The notes under the pieces are model-generated. The model worked only from the letters and a program-made list of their open reading frames with translations, was not told the origin of the DNA and searched no databases. A stretch of 64,000 nt of DNA from Dicyema japonicum (taxonomy: Eukaryota; Dicyemida; Rhombozoa; Dicyemidae), in the NCBI GenBank assembly GCA_011109175.1, contig RDEW01000041.1, positions 248,001 to 312,000 of the forward strand, given 5' to 3'. Positions 1 through 11,161 of the stretch are shown one piece after another. Both the position numbers and the translations under genes were made by a program. Position 1 is the stretch's first letter. Each line of letters begins with the position of its first letter.

Positions 1-2030
1 CCTAGGAGTACCCCATTAGGAGATAGCCTAGAGACTGATCGATATCCCCAAGGCAGAATATTTCTTCCGATCGCTAAGAAAGTTAGCCAAACAGAGTTTA
101 AAATTCCCAGGAATCTCCGTCTGATTTACCAAGTAAAATTCTCTCTGGGAAAGGAGTCGAAGGCTGTCAACTGAGCATAATACTGTCTCCCAATATCTGG
201 GGTTGTGGAGCAGCCAGAGCGAATAAAGTCAGAGATCAGATCGATAATTGTTGACTCCACACTGGAACGGTTTATCAGAAAAAATTTCCCTGACTTTCAC
301 AAGGATGAGCTTCCCCAAGATTTTGGACATTGACCACGACTGATCTGAACGTATTCATTCCTTGCGTTGCATTGAAAGATCATTTTGACTGTAATTGGTC
401 AAAGGACTATCATCAGGACTAGACTATCATAAACGTTCGATAGATGAAGCCGCAAAAATCATCAGTGTGGCCATTAAAAGGCTGGCAACACATTTATTCC
501 TCTTTCATCATACACGAATTTTATACCCTCAATTCCTGGACACTTACACTCATAAAACGAAGGAACCAAACGAAAAGATGCCATTGAAATCCATCAGACA
601 ACTAAACAAAAGTATCAACCAGAGCATAAAAAACCATCAAGATCAGAGGTGGCGTCACTTAATCAATCCCCTTAACGGGAAAAGTTCATCTCACCAATTT
701 TGGAAAACATTAAAACAAATTAAATCAGAGTTGTAAGATGTGAATGGACCTGTAACCCCTCTTTCGAACACTAAAAAACTCACGAGCCTGCGGCCCAGAC
801 AAAGTATCTTCAATTCACCTGAAACACCTAAGCAAATACTACCCTAACGAAAATTTCTAACCTGTCCGTTAACTGGAACACTATCTCCCAAATAAGACCG
901 GAAAACCAAAATGAGATCCCAGTTCATACAGACCAATCTCATTGACCTCTACTATATCAAAAGTGTTGGAAAGTTGATCCTATCTGAAATTACCCCTTCC
1001 CTAACTCCACCGAATTTCCAACACGGATTCCGTTCTGGAAGATCAACCACGACTTTCTTATCAACGCTTTCGCAGTCCATTGCGGATGGTTTCAACACCA
1101 CCCCAAAACACATGAGGACAACAATGGTCTCGATTGACATCAACAAGACGTTTGACTCGGTACCGAGGAAACATTTAATTAGAAAAATCTCTGATTTAAA
1201 AATTTGCCCTAACTTTAAGCTATGGCTGGCCAATTTTTTATCTGGAAGACGTGGGAGGGTCATCTGTGGCCACCTCAGATCACGTTTACTGCCAAACGGA
1301 GTGCCCCAAGGTTCCCCTTTGTACCCCACTCTATTCAACCTTTACTCCACGACCTGCCAGCAGACATTGACAAAAACTTCCTACTGCTTTCTTATTCTGA
1401 CGATATCATCATTGCAACAAGAAGCAGTCTCACTCGCACAGAAGAAAGTGGATTGTATCCACGATTGGTTGATAGCTAACCGTCTCTCGGTATCGGCTCC
1501 AAAATCAACATGCACTCTATTTACCTCCGACCTTCGGTCCAAAAAAGAACCAGAAATATTCATCGGACATTCTCGGCTACCTGTCACAAGAAACCCTTCA
1601 ATCCTGGGAATGACATACGACAGGCTGCTTAATTTTACCTACCATGCCAAAAAAGTCTTCACCAAAGGACTACAGAAATTGAATGTCACACGGGCCCTCA
1701 TCCAGAAGACCCCAGCGAATATGAGTAAAGAAATCGGAACCATCTGCTGAAGGAATCTACAACTCGTAGATGTCGTTCCGGATTTCTCCGCATTTGCGAG
1801 GAAGATGGACACCCACTCACTGTTCCACGCAAAAGAAAATCGGTTGGCTAAGAAATTTCCGTCCCCAATCGGCTTCCTCTGCAAGGATCAAAGAAGGCAT
1901 TTCCGTTCGACAGTGGGAACAAGAGACGCACAGCTTCGATGGCACGTTTGGTTGCGGGAACTGGGATCACCTAACTAGTTGACATTTTGTCTTTCTTTCT
2001 CGGTGACCCCGGGGTTAATAAATAAACAAA
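1..2030 (+). mobile_element. LINE-C non-LTR retrotransposon, decayed copy, 5' end outside the window
   Basis: The longest open stretch (911-1750) reads as a reverse transcriptase. Visible motifs are HGFRSGRSTTTFL, a palm block DINKTFDSVPRKHL, the GVPQGSPL loop and a damaged active-site block read as YSDDIIIAT in an overlapping frame. Upstream (395-736) a basic, Lys/Gln-rich ORF lies where the linker between endonuclease and RT is expected. The 3' part (1790-2030) matches 54766-54990 closely and ends in a TAA-rich tail. Frame changes between 1222 and 1480 show the copy is dead. The motifs fit APE-type LINEs of the Jockey/CR1 group; the exact clade is not resolved. Confidence 0.8.
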
Positions 2031-2339
2031 AAGCGTATTAGATTAAGTTTGGACATATGCTATTATTTAGTTTGTTTTTGACATCACTTTATTCTTAAGA
2101 GGAAGAGTTTTCTTGGTGGTAATATTCACCAGTGGACTTGGTCAGGCTGAAGGTAGGAAGATCCCTTTCAAGAACTGTGTCGTGTCAGAGGAGCTCATCA
2201 CCTTATGGTGGGATCTGGTTGACGTGAATTGACTTTCTTTCGGATTCGAACCCAAGACAATCAGATCCGATGTCATCCCCAATAAGACTATAAGTTTATT
2301 GGTCGTTGCATAAAATTACTTGGATATATCAACGATATC

Positions 2340-2440
2340 CTACTATGCCAAAAATGAGAACAATTTCAATAATTCGGATCGCAGTTGTCCGCGGAAACGC
2401 TTACTCCGTAATGTCAGCAGCCGCTCTCCCCCATAGTTAA
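2340..2440 (+). mobile_element. RLE-A retrotransposon 3' tail fragment
   Basis: About 100 bases read as a terminal peptide with VVRGNAYSVMSA, closely matching the RGNSFAIHAAG end of the RLE-A copies at 12.65, 25.2 and 57.4 kb. Nothing upstream of about 2340 can be joined to it, so it is a 5'-truncated relic. The bases 2040-2330 between it and the LINE-C tail show no recognisable coding sequence. Confidence 0.5.
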
Positions 2441-2707
2441 TAAATAATATTTAGTTAATTTAATTACTAAATTAATTAAGTGATCTCGAAGACCTTCATC
2501 AGATTTCTCATTTTCTCCTCGTGCGCCTTCTGGGATCCAACACAACTTCTCTGTGGGCGGGGTGGTTTCGGGAATAGGAATTGGAGAGGGGTGATGTATA
2601 CACTTCTCATAAGACACGTCGTGGCTGTGTATTGTTGAGAGTTGCACTGCCTTTGCTGAATTAATACTAATTATATTTTAACGAAACAACGAGTCACAAG
2701 TAATTAA

Positions 2708-3631
2708 TTAATTAGCTAATCTCCTCTTCTTGGGGCCAACGTCAATTGTCAGTATAGGTGTGTTTTCGTTGTCGCACAACCCACATTCCGAGACTCCCCT
2801 AGGTCGACATTCCTTATCAGCTTCCTCCTCATCAGGTATCGATACTCCATGTCTATCTTCAGCTTGCATGCTCTCCAACGTCTTTCTCAATACTAACGTT
2901 TGGATGTACGCTTTCACCCTTTCCTCCAGTTTGAGGGCATCCAGATGGCCCTTGAAGAATCTCGAAACAATCCCATCCCAGGTAATGACTACAGGGATTA
3001 TTTTTACCTTTGCGCGATGAATACATCCGAGTTCGTTCGCCAGTAAGTCATACTTATGGAACTTTTCCACCTCGACTTGCTTGAGGCAGTTTTGGGACGT
3101 GATCCCAATTTCAACGAGAGTAATCGTATTACGCACCTTATCATGAACGAAAATATCGGGTTTGTTATTCTGTACAGCCGTATCTGTACTAATCGTTGTG
3201 TCTACACGAATCTCCACAAATTCATTTGAGACAACAGATTGGACTGAGTGGGTCTTCAGTTTCTTAGTTTTTCTTATTCCATATTGACGGCAGAGGTGTA
3301 AGTGAATACATCTGACCACCTCGTTATGCCGCCTGAGATACGAGCTATTCAGCATTCTCCCACATCTAGTTGCAAGGTGATCAACGGTCTTCTTTCCTGA
3401 GTTACAATGTTTGCACTTGGCTTCTCCATTATCAAAAAACATGTTACGATCCTGAAGCAGACACAGCCTTCCTTCGGTTACAGGAGAATGATTTCCATGA
3501 ACTAACCACCCTGAGGATTCAGCAATATTCACTTCGGTATCTTTCAGACACTCAAATAGAATAGAGTGCAGCGGTTTCTCTTCAATTTTTCCCAGTAGAT
3601 ATTCATGTTGTATTTCCATCAATTTCAACAT
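2708..3631 (-). CDS. C-terminal part of an R2-like retrotransposon protein: CCHC zinc knuckle plus restriction-like endonuclease
   Basis: This is an uninterrupted ORF of about 307 residues from an ATG at 3631. The N-terminal half carries a CKHC...H....C zinc-knuckle motif (about residues 75-95), as found before the endonuclease of R2/R4/NeSL-type elements. The middle (about 165-205) has NKPDIFVHD, then LVEIGIT, then a K..KYDLLANEL helix. Such a PD...E...K...KY arrangement fits the PD-(D/E)XK restriction-like endonuclease that nicks target DNA in these elements. No RT domain lies upstream, so it is either a 5'-truncated insertion that kept its frame or a domesticated piece. An imperfect repeat with the core TTTGCTGAAT lies on each side (near 2645-2665 and 3655-3675). 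The family call is from motifs only; the clade is uncertain. Confidence 0.7.
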   Translation of the reverse strand: MLKLMEIQHEYLLGKIEEKPLHSILFECLKDTEVNIAESSGWLVHGNHSPVTEGRLCLLQDRNMFFDNGEAKCKHCNSGKKTVDHLATRCGRMLNSSYLRRHNEVVRCIHLHLCRQYGIRKTKKLKTHSVQSVVSNEFVEIRVDTTISTDTAVQNNKPDIFVHDKVRNTITLVEIGITSQNCLKQVEVEKFHKYDLLANELGCIHRAKVKIIPVVITWDGIVSRFFKGHLDALKLEERVKAYIQTLVLRKTLESMQAEDRHGVSIPDEEEADKECRPRGVSECGLCDNENTPILTIDVGPKKRRLAN

Positions 3632-4157
3632 TGTCAAATCTTCACATTTTCAATGTTGTACTTTCTTTGCTGAATATATGGATTTTATTAAATAAAAATT
3701 TACAACAAATTGGTATTTAATGAATAATCGCGCTAATATTTCAGTTAATAGCCTTTCATACATTCATTTATTGGAGTCATCTGTTTATGATTCCAATTTT
3801 TTTATTATAAAAATTAATAACTAATGATTCCTTCACCCTCCACAAGCCACGCTCGTTCAAGTAGCTCCAATTTTGGCCAAACTAAATTTGAACACAGAAG
3901 TGATGAGAAATTAGATGCAATTCAATAGTAAGCAACAAATAAAATATATTCAGTTCCCATGGTCGAAGACCACATATAAGTCAATCTATTTCTATCAGTT
4001 ATAGGAACCTTTTCAATTGAATGGTTCAAACAATACTTCTCTTTGGCACTGGGGGATACCTGAGAAAATGGATCACGTGAAATCACTCTATTAGAACATA
4101 GAAGATGATTATTATTATTTAAGCCAAAGAAACACCGTCTTAACCAATAACTAATAT

Positions 4158-5115
4158 TCAGGTGATCCCGGCATCTCTCAATAATCGGGCCATTTTTTCT
4201 CGATGCTCCGACCGTGATCCCACGCATTTTCTATACGGACGGGGGTTTTTTTCCTTTCCTCTTCTGAAATTGCCTCCAGTTGCTTCTATGATAGACTCGA
4301 GTGCTCTGGGGGCAAATTCTTTATCTGTATATTTTTCTAGTAATTTTTTTGCTCTTGACTGGATCTCTTGAATTTTTGTTAGGTTCGTTGCCGACAGGTT
4401 AGATCCCAATGCACCACATGCATAGCCTATTGTTGGCTCGACATACTGCTTATAGAGGGTCCCGATACCTGGCGGATAAATTTCTCCACAGTTCCAAAGG
4501 AATGCCTTTACAAAATTAATCTTCTTTGCACAGGTTGATATGATAGATTCCACATGGGCTGAGAAGCAGAGGAAAGTATCAAAAGTTACTCCCAGTATAT
4601 TCTGCGATTTCTTTTGTGGTATAGGTACTCCATTTAACGTGACATCAATTGTTTGCGTTCCCATCTTTCTATTCTTAGTAAATAGAGTGACTGCTGACTT
4701 TTCGGAACATGCATTTAATCGATTTTCGCACAACCATCCATATATGTTATTTAGTATTCCTTGTAGTCTTTCTTTAGCATGTTCGACATTTACGTCCCTA
4801 GACAACTATGCACCATTGGGTAATAATCCCTATCTGGAACTCTTGTTTCCTACGGACACTTTCCCTCGGCTATCCACTTACGAAATTTGCTAACCATAAC
4901 TTTAAGGTGCATCAATTTTTGTCAAAAATATTTTTCGTATGAGGATCTTCCTTGGGACAGAGTCGAAAGCTTTTTGAATGTCGATCGTACATATGACCGA
5001 TTTTTCCTGTTTTGGCTTGTTCTTTTGTCTTTCAGTTATGAACTTCATTAATGTTGTTAGGAAGGAGGTTGTTGATAATCCTTCCTTGAAGCCATGTTGG
5101 AATGTAGGTTGTGGG
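4158..5115 (-). mobile_element. LINE-C reverse transcriptase, decayed copy
   Basis: From 5115 downward the minus strand reads RT block HGFKEGLSTTSFL and then TIDIQKAFDSVPRKIL. A 215-codon open frame (4158-4805) then covers the RT thumb and following region with GVPIPQKKSQNILGVTFDT and YKQYVEPTIGYACG. The QGS loop and catalytic YADD region are missing between about 4805 and 4900, so this copy has an internal deletion. Relatives lie at 1-2030, 21.7-22.2 and 39.9-41.3 kb. Confidence 0.75.
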
Positions 5116-6300
5116 AGAGAAGGGCAAATAACTTTTAGATAAGAAACAAAGAAAAGTAAACGAAACGTTCTACCAAGTAACCATGACCATTGTTATAGAA
5201 TGACATTCTATCACTAAGTTGCCTAGTCGATGTGTCACCCTGATGAGCAACAAGGAATTATTAGTTGCTACTGTTGAGGAATCCATATTTACACTTCAAT
5301 TGATAACACGTAAGTGAAATGATTATACAGTTTAAATGGAAGGAACTCTGCCCAATAGATAGTTTCTTTGGCTTGTAGATAATCTTGTTTAAACATTCGC
5401 TGGATGTCATACGGTGAACTTTCAAGACCTTACATATATTGGTTGAATTTTCTTCAATAATTCTCCCACTCTCCTTGAGTGGGCTGTCAGCGATCCCAAC
5501 TTCTCCCGGAAGTGTCTCCTCGAATTTCTGCACAAGTCGGTCTGGTGTCTTTCTGGGCTGCTAATACCTATCCAGAAACCTAACAAGGCAAATTGGCTCA
5601 TTTGAAAACCTAATGCCCTACTGAATGTTAGGAGTAAAGTTTTTCTTGTTTGGCATTTTTCTATTCGCTCAAAAAGAGGATACAGTTATTAAAATGGTAG
5701 AAACTATTGATGGATTCCTTATAGTAGTCGGAGAGAAGATAAACTTTCAACAATCTTCTACCAATCATTACCATGGTTTAATATTTTGGTAGCTTGATGG
5801 ATACTTGTAAATACTAAAGATAAATTGAGTAATATTCTTAATGATGTTATGAATTCAATCAGAATGTTAGAATAACGGAACTATCGAAAACAAAATTCAA
5901 TAAATTTATGCCATAAATATGCTCTTTTCCATATAATTATCATATGGACTGATTAACATGGAACAGTTGTACGGTTGAGACCGGATAATAAGGAGAAATT
6001 TTACGCTTCAAGAAAATATTAACGTCAGTTACCATCAAAGGAGAAATACTGTTTCTCCAATTTTGTAGCAGATAGGATGTCTGTTAGCTGTTTGATGAGG
6101 TAGGAATCCTGCAAATACTTAAAACAAAAAATGCACGTGGCAACAATTACAGTATGTCAAGCCTCTTAATATGGAATTGAAGATAGTTACTAACTTATCT
6201 TACACAATTAATGAGAATCACTTTATTCTGTCTTGTTTATGGAAATATTGAATGGTGGATGGAATAAAAAACGGAAACAATATTAAAAATAATGTAAAAC
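5116..6300. other. AT-rich spacer with one unassigned minus-strand ORF
   Basis: The only sizeable open frame is minus 5264-5565 (about 90-100 codons, containing RLVQKFEETLPGEVGIADS). I do not recognise it and see no splice-linked partners. The remainder down to the kinesin end shows no convincing coding or repeat signal. Confidence 0.3.
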
Positions 6301-8038
6301 TCAAACCTTGTGAGCCATTCCAACATGACATTGGTTAACCTATAAATAATATAATAAATACTTTTGATGCAAATCTTAATGACGATGTAGTTTCGGGAAG
6401 ATTGACAGAGCGAGGAGAAATATTTACAAACATTAGAGTTTTTGAATTCCCTCCAAATGATGGTTGTAATAAACGTGTAAGTTTGCTGTTTCTGTATGGT
6501 ATATGCTTGCTTTTGTTACCAATAGCCATTATCACATTACCTAGTTCACTAAGAGAACGGTTTATGCCTTTCGTCTCTTTTAGCCGTTCACCCACAGCTC
6601 CTGATTGATCAAGTCTCTCACTTCCAGCCAAATCAACAAGCCTAAGTGAACCATTTGATAAGTGATCTTTATAGTTTCCATCCAATTTGAGCTCAAAAAT
6701 ACAATGAGACCGAGACGAATAAACATTACATTTTGTTTCTCCCACAGCCCTGTTATACTGGGCACGTCTTAATAGTTCTTTTATCTATAAAATCACAAAT
6801 AAAGAAAACTTGGGATTGATTTTCAACTTTAACCACATCCCTTTTATTTACTGTAACAACAGGTACGTTATATTTCCTCCCAGATTTGTAATTGAGTAAA
6901 TCAATAACTAGTTAATTGTATATTTCCACAATAGAAACAGCCATTTCATACTACATTGTCAGTCTAATAGAAAACTTTCCATCCAATACTTCTCAAACTT
7001 TCTATTGAATCAATAATATAGCCAAAAGAACGGGGAATTATTCCAATGAGAGAACTATCACTATTACTTCCCTCCATAGAGAATGTCTTTCCCGACCCAG
7101 TTTGTCCATATGCGAAAATACAGACATTATAACCATCCACTGCACTCTTAGGATTTATCACCTAAATTACCTGAATAATATCCTTTACTTCACTAAATAT
7201 AGACAACTGGTCACTGTATGGTCAAACACCTAGTCAAACGCAAACTCTAGTTTTGATGTATCTTTATTTGCCTTAATTGTAAATATGAATATACCTCATT
7301 CAGAATAGGTCTACTGTTAATAGAGATGTGTTTACTGTCTATATATTCGATAGGTGACACGTCTCCCGGTAGGAGAGGAACCGACTCTACAGTAAACTTG
7401 AATATTTCCCTTAAATTAACAACAATCAACACCTTTAATTCCTGTACAAGATTATGAAGTTGTCTTCTGTCTCCCTCATACTCTCGAATCAAAACCTCAC
7501 AACTTTGTACGTCATTATAGATGCCACTGAATGTTTTTTCCAGGTCCATAAATTCATTCTTTGATCATAATAACATTTACCTGTAGTTCTTCATTCTCAA
7601 GTTTATCTTTGGCCAAATTTATGTTGGAGATGGTCAGATCTTCCGTAACAATATTTGATTCATTTTTAGTAGATGCTACAGTATCCTCCTTAGAATTACA
7701 AATAATCGTTTATTCATCCAAGTTTGCTTTCAATAATCTAAATTGTCAATTCAAAATACTCGATTTGTTTCATTTTATTTTCGTTAGAAAAAGAAGCTTT
7801 AGTTTCTGCAGTAGTTTTCTCGGTTTTAATTTGTTTAAGCTTTTTTCTATATCATCAAGTCTTCCTTTAAAATCAAAGGGATTTCTAACAGCTTTGGATT
7901 TTAATAAGTTTGCTATATTGTTATTTCAAATAATATACTTATTGTTCTGGTTTTTGAAGTTTGGTGGCTCATCTAGTCGTACCAACAAGGAAATAATATT
8001 CTTACCTCTTGTTTATTAAATATAATTTTTAATTTCAT
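6301..8038 (-). pseudogene. Kinesin-14 (C-terminal minus-end motor), damaged copy with conserved short introns
   Basis: The minus strand encodes stalk, neck and motor in the order typical of kinesin-14: coiled coil, then RRQLHNLVQELKGNIQVYCRV, P-loop [13 protein letters not shown], switch I NVYSSRSH, switch [11 protein letters not shown], and the C-terminal [15 protein letters not shown]. Such motors are minus-end directed and act in spindle organisation and transport. At least seven GT-AG introns of 22-26 nt fit the frame, for example 7147-7170, which joins DIIQ to SAVDGYNV. Three in-frame stops (after the stalk residues DE, inside FD-VF, after IYN) and at least three one-base frame breaks interrupt it. 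A start is possible at 8038 or 7972. The damage suggests a pseudogene; uncorrected sequence errors are the alternative. The motor-family call is firm, functionality is not. Confidence 0.8.
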
Positions 8039-8039
8039 T

Positions 8040-8550
8040 TTAACGAATATAATAATTTATTAATATTTAATTATATCAACGTGACATAAGAATAAATTAT
8101 CAAATTTCATCAATGCAAAGAAACAGTTCATAAACCAACAGTCCATAAACTTGAGAAGTAAGAAGTACTAACTATAACGTGGAAAATGGTATTTATATAG
8201 GAATGAAACCGAACGTGTACTCAAGGACTTTTCTTGTACATTTTTCCATCTATGAGGTTGTTGTTATGCTTTTTACAAGCAGACAAGAAATATATCCCTC
8301 GTGGTTTCATATTGAATCGTGGTTTTCACTTCTTTCAGAAATTGTCGAATTATTTTGAAAACGCTGGAAGATTAACTCGATGCGTTCTAGTAAAGGAAAG
8401 ATTGAATCCCAGAAATTAAAAACAAATTGACGATTCAAAAACACAAGAACAAAGAATGGAATGATTTTATCTCCATTATTAATCCGTATTAGGACAATCG
8501 AGCTTTCCGGAAAACTTTTAAAAAGATTCACTCAGGACAAACGTCCCCTT
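8040..8550. other. Spacer upstream of kinesin, no gene seen
   Basis: Low-complexity AT-rich sequence with a short open frame (8234-8419) that has no recognisable motif. If the kinesin were functional, its promoter would lie here. Confidence 0.3.
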
Positions 8551-9175
8551 GTTACTGGTCTTTTTAATCTCTTTGTTATCCTTCCGAGATTATTATAACT
8601 TACTTATAAATTACTATACAAATGTCAGCCACTTTCCTACAACAAAAGATCTTTGCTGTATGTGCTCTGGAAGTCCTATTCTGAAGCCTAACCACGACCC
8701 TTCTGATCCTTCTTATCGTCCCTCTTTTTCTGTTGTCCCAAAGATTGCTGAAAGTTCTACTATTTTTAATCAACCCGTACCTGTCATTTGCCGAATCCCA
8801 GCATGGGTTTCTTGCATATTCGACTACAACACATCGATCTAAACTAACTCAATTCACTGCTGTTGGATTTAATGACAATAAAACTCCGACAATTGTTGCA
8901 TATATTGATATCAACAAAGCTTTTGACCGATCTTTGAGACACGTTCTGAACAGGAAAATTTTTGCTACAGATATCACGTCCCGTTTGAAAATATGGTTAC
9001 TCACTTTTCTCTCGCTCGTCTTGGACATTCCTTTATTATTTCAAACTACTCTCGTTATTTATACCTTCCAAACGGAGTTCCTCAAAGTTTGGTCATTATT
9101 ACAAGTTTTCTAAAAACCACACCAACTGACCACTACACTTGGAATCAAAAATTCTCCCACCGGGGGTAAATAAAT
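8550..9175 (+). mobile_element. LINE-C reverse transcriptase fragment with 3' tail
   Basis: The reading frame (8733-9113) contains AYIDINKAFDRSLRHVLNRK and a weak NGVPQS remnant, aligning with the palm of the copy at 911-1750. Flanking frames supply the preceding SQHGFL block. It ends near 9175 in a GGGGTAAATAAATAAAC tail, the same TAAA-rich end seen at about 2020, 41280 and 54970. Confidence 0.65.
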
Positions 9176-9224
9176 AAACAGTTCACCAATGTTGTGGTGG
9201 TGATATACATCAGATATGAAACAG

Positions 9225-9660
9225 TACCTTTCTTCTTGAAACGTAGATGGTGTCGTATTTTTTCTTACTTCAGGGGACGTCAAACCCAATCCAGGACCGG
9301 CCTTGACTATCAGCTAAATTAATATAAATGATATTTTTATTAAAATTACTGAACTACGGCGTTTTATTATGGTGGATATTGCTTCATTTCAAGAAACGAA
9401 ACTCTCCCCCAAAAACCTAACCCCAACTTTCTCCGAATAATCAGTGTTTAGCAGAGACCGAAGACTCGGAAGAGGTAGAGGCCTCCTTACCATCGCAAGA
9501 AGTCAGATCCATGTCGATGATTTATCGGATAAAATTTCAACTCGTTTCCTCCTCTAGATCCTCAAACTATCGTCAACTTCTCACGTGAATTTTGACTTGG
9601 CTTCACGTCTTTAGGGTTGCCTCTACTTTTTCCAGATGGAGAACTTCCCCTCAAGTGACG
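9225..9660 (+). mobile_element. LINE 5' end: 2A-like peptide followed by an AP-endonuclease domain
   Basis: The frame at 9243-9318 reads FFLTSGDVKPNPGP (GGG codon at 9273), a close match to the 2A ribosome-skipping consensus D-V/I-E-x-N-P-G-P except Lys for Glu. About 60 bases on, another frame gives VDIASFQETKLSPKNL and then RGRGLLTIARS, the start of an exonuclease-endonuclease-phosphatase domain as in APE-type LINEs. Known non-LTR elements in protozoa and invertebrates carry such N-terminal 2A peptides. The copy has stops and frame changes and lacks its RT, so it is a deleted relic. Confidence 0.6.
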
Positions 9661-9769
9661 TGGTGTTTGATTTTCAAGCGCCCAATGAGTTCATTCCTAT
9701 GGGCCGAATCAAACTTTCTTCAAAGAAATCGCTGAAACAAGAGCCCTCATTAAGAAACAGACTAAAGGA

Positions 9770-9930
9770 GTGGGGGAGAGCAAATGATTCTTTTTCGCGT
9801 GCTAGTCTGGCATGATCAAATGACGCCACTCTAATAGGAAAGGAAAGTGGAGGAACAGACAAAACAAACAGAGATCTTCAACCAATTAGCCGCGTAGCAT
9901 CACATGGCGTCACGCGACAAAATATTATTA
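9770..9930 (+). repeat. LINE 3' end repeat, copy 1
   Basis: About 160 bases, from GCAAATGATTCTTTTTCGCG to the tract ending in AAATATTATTAAAT, match 17955-18125 at high identity. Both run into AT-rich DNA at the same point, so this is a shared retrotransposon 3' end. The copy directly follows the truncated LINE 5' end at 9.2-9.66 kb. Confidence 0.65.
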
Positions 9931-10171
9931 AATATATATCAGGTCAAAATTTCGGATTTTTAAAGTCAAAAAATCGCCCTAGTTATGACTGATATTCACG
10001 TAGTACTTCATAAGGTCATTGGGATTTGGACTTGGCTCTCGGTGTCCAATTTAATGTGAAGAGGACTTCTTGAACCTCCTTATCGATTTCCATAATACAA
10101 TGGAATAAGTATTATTCTTAGCTTTTTTCTGCACGACTTCCCAACGTTCATTGTTGTGTTTTGCTATAAAA

Positions 10172-10774
10172 ATGCAAGGTAATTTGAATATTAATGTTAA
10201 AAGACGAAAATAATTATGAAACTTCCCTTGTTCCTCCTCAAAGCAGACTTGTTCATTTTCCTCCAAATTTTGGGCCATGACAGATTCGAACTCAAAGTGA
10301 AACACTTCTTCGAAACTTCATGTATTCAATGACTCCATCATTTGTCCATCCACAAGAGAAAGAGAATGAAAAATCACGTTTTGAGAAGAAAAAGATCTTA
10401 TGGTCACTGTCAGAATCCACTCCTCCATACGATCTCGAAGACAACAGGAGAGATTTTTCTTCGGCATATGACGTAGTTTATTTGTCGTGGTACAAATTCT
10501 TTTTTAGTCCACGTAGTTTTAGGACGAGTGAGGTTTCAAAAGCAGGTGTTGCATAAAAGAAGACTAAATTCTAGACAGAAGCTGGATAGTGTCGATCCAG
10601 GGAAGTTCTATGCCGACTTATAAAGATCTCATGTCCTTTTTGGACTCCTACCTTCGTATTCAGTCTCCTGCAACAATGGGAAGATTGAAGTTCCGTCCTT
10701 GTCCTCCTCAATTTCTATTAGAAGTGGTCAAGTTCTTTAGGATTTCTCATATCACGTCCACTGATGGATCATAG
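10172..10774 (+). CDS. Unrecognised spliced gene, about 171 residues
   Basis: Four exons can be joined in one frame: 10172-10178, 10204-10250, 10284-10545 and 10575-10774, using GT-AG introns of 25, 33 and 29 nt. The exon total is an exact multiple of three and there are no internal stops. The protein is hydrophilic at the N-terminus, then has WSLSESTPPYDLEDNRRDF and a conserved-looking end with MPTYKDLMSFLDSYLRI and GRLKFRPCPPQFLLEVVKF. I do not recognise a family. A minus-strand open frame (10051-10305) overlaps it and is probably incidental. The start ATG is the weakest part of the model: exon 1 contributes only seven bases and an upstream exon is possible. RTF2 follows about 390 bases downstream in the same orientation. 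Confidence 0.5.
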
Positions 10775-11161
10775 ATATTTATGATCGCAGTAAGCCTCCT
10801 TGACTCTTAATAAAGATCTTTTTTTAATTGTATTACAAGGATCCTGTCCTTAACTTTCAACTATCTGTAAAAATATGCGACAGTTTAGCATTAACACTCT
10901 GACATTGTCCATGCTCCTAGTACAATCCGTCTACCATCTCTTGTTTCCTGCATGCAGAATACTGATCCGCCATATTTTTGAATTTCCGTAAACAATGCGT
11001 TTCTTTGTCACATCTTTAAGTCTTCTGGTGTGAAAGTAAGAAAGTTTAGTTTTTTTTGAAATCTCTCAACTATCATTAAACATGATATAATAAATAAAAT
11101 TATTAAGGTTTAGAAATATAATTTTTAAATACAATTAATTATTTTGGCTCTTGTGTGAAAG

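Noticed and set aside
7147-7170. A 9-nt intron or a nonsense codon in the kinesin just before the P-loop exon
   Set aside because: A 24-nt GT-AG intron ending one AG later joins DIIQ to SAVDGYNV, the normal kinesin sequence.
7561-8019. Plus-strand ORF of 152 codons, Phe/Leu/Ser rich
   Set aside because: It is the complement of the AT-rich kinesin stalk, and its membrane-like look comes from base composition.
6301-8038. Reassigned stop codons (UAA/UAG read as Gln) suggested by the kinesin
   Set aside because: uS10 and ATG5 end at UAA, and POLRMT and ZIP at UAG, at or near the expected terminus, so these codons work as stops in neighbouring genes.
10051-10305. Minus-strand ORF of 84 codons
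   Set aside because: It overlaps the better-supported plus-strand spliced gene and has no motif; its Lys/Glu-rich content mirrors the plus-strand exon.
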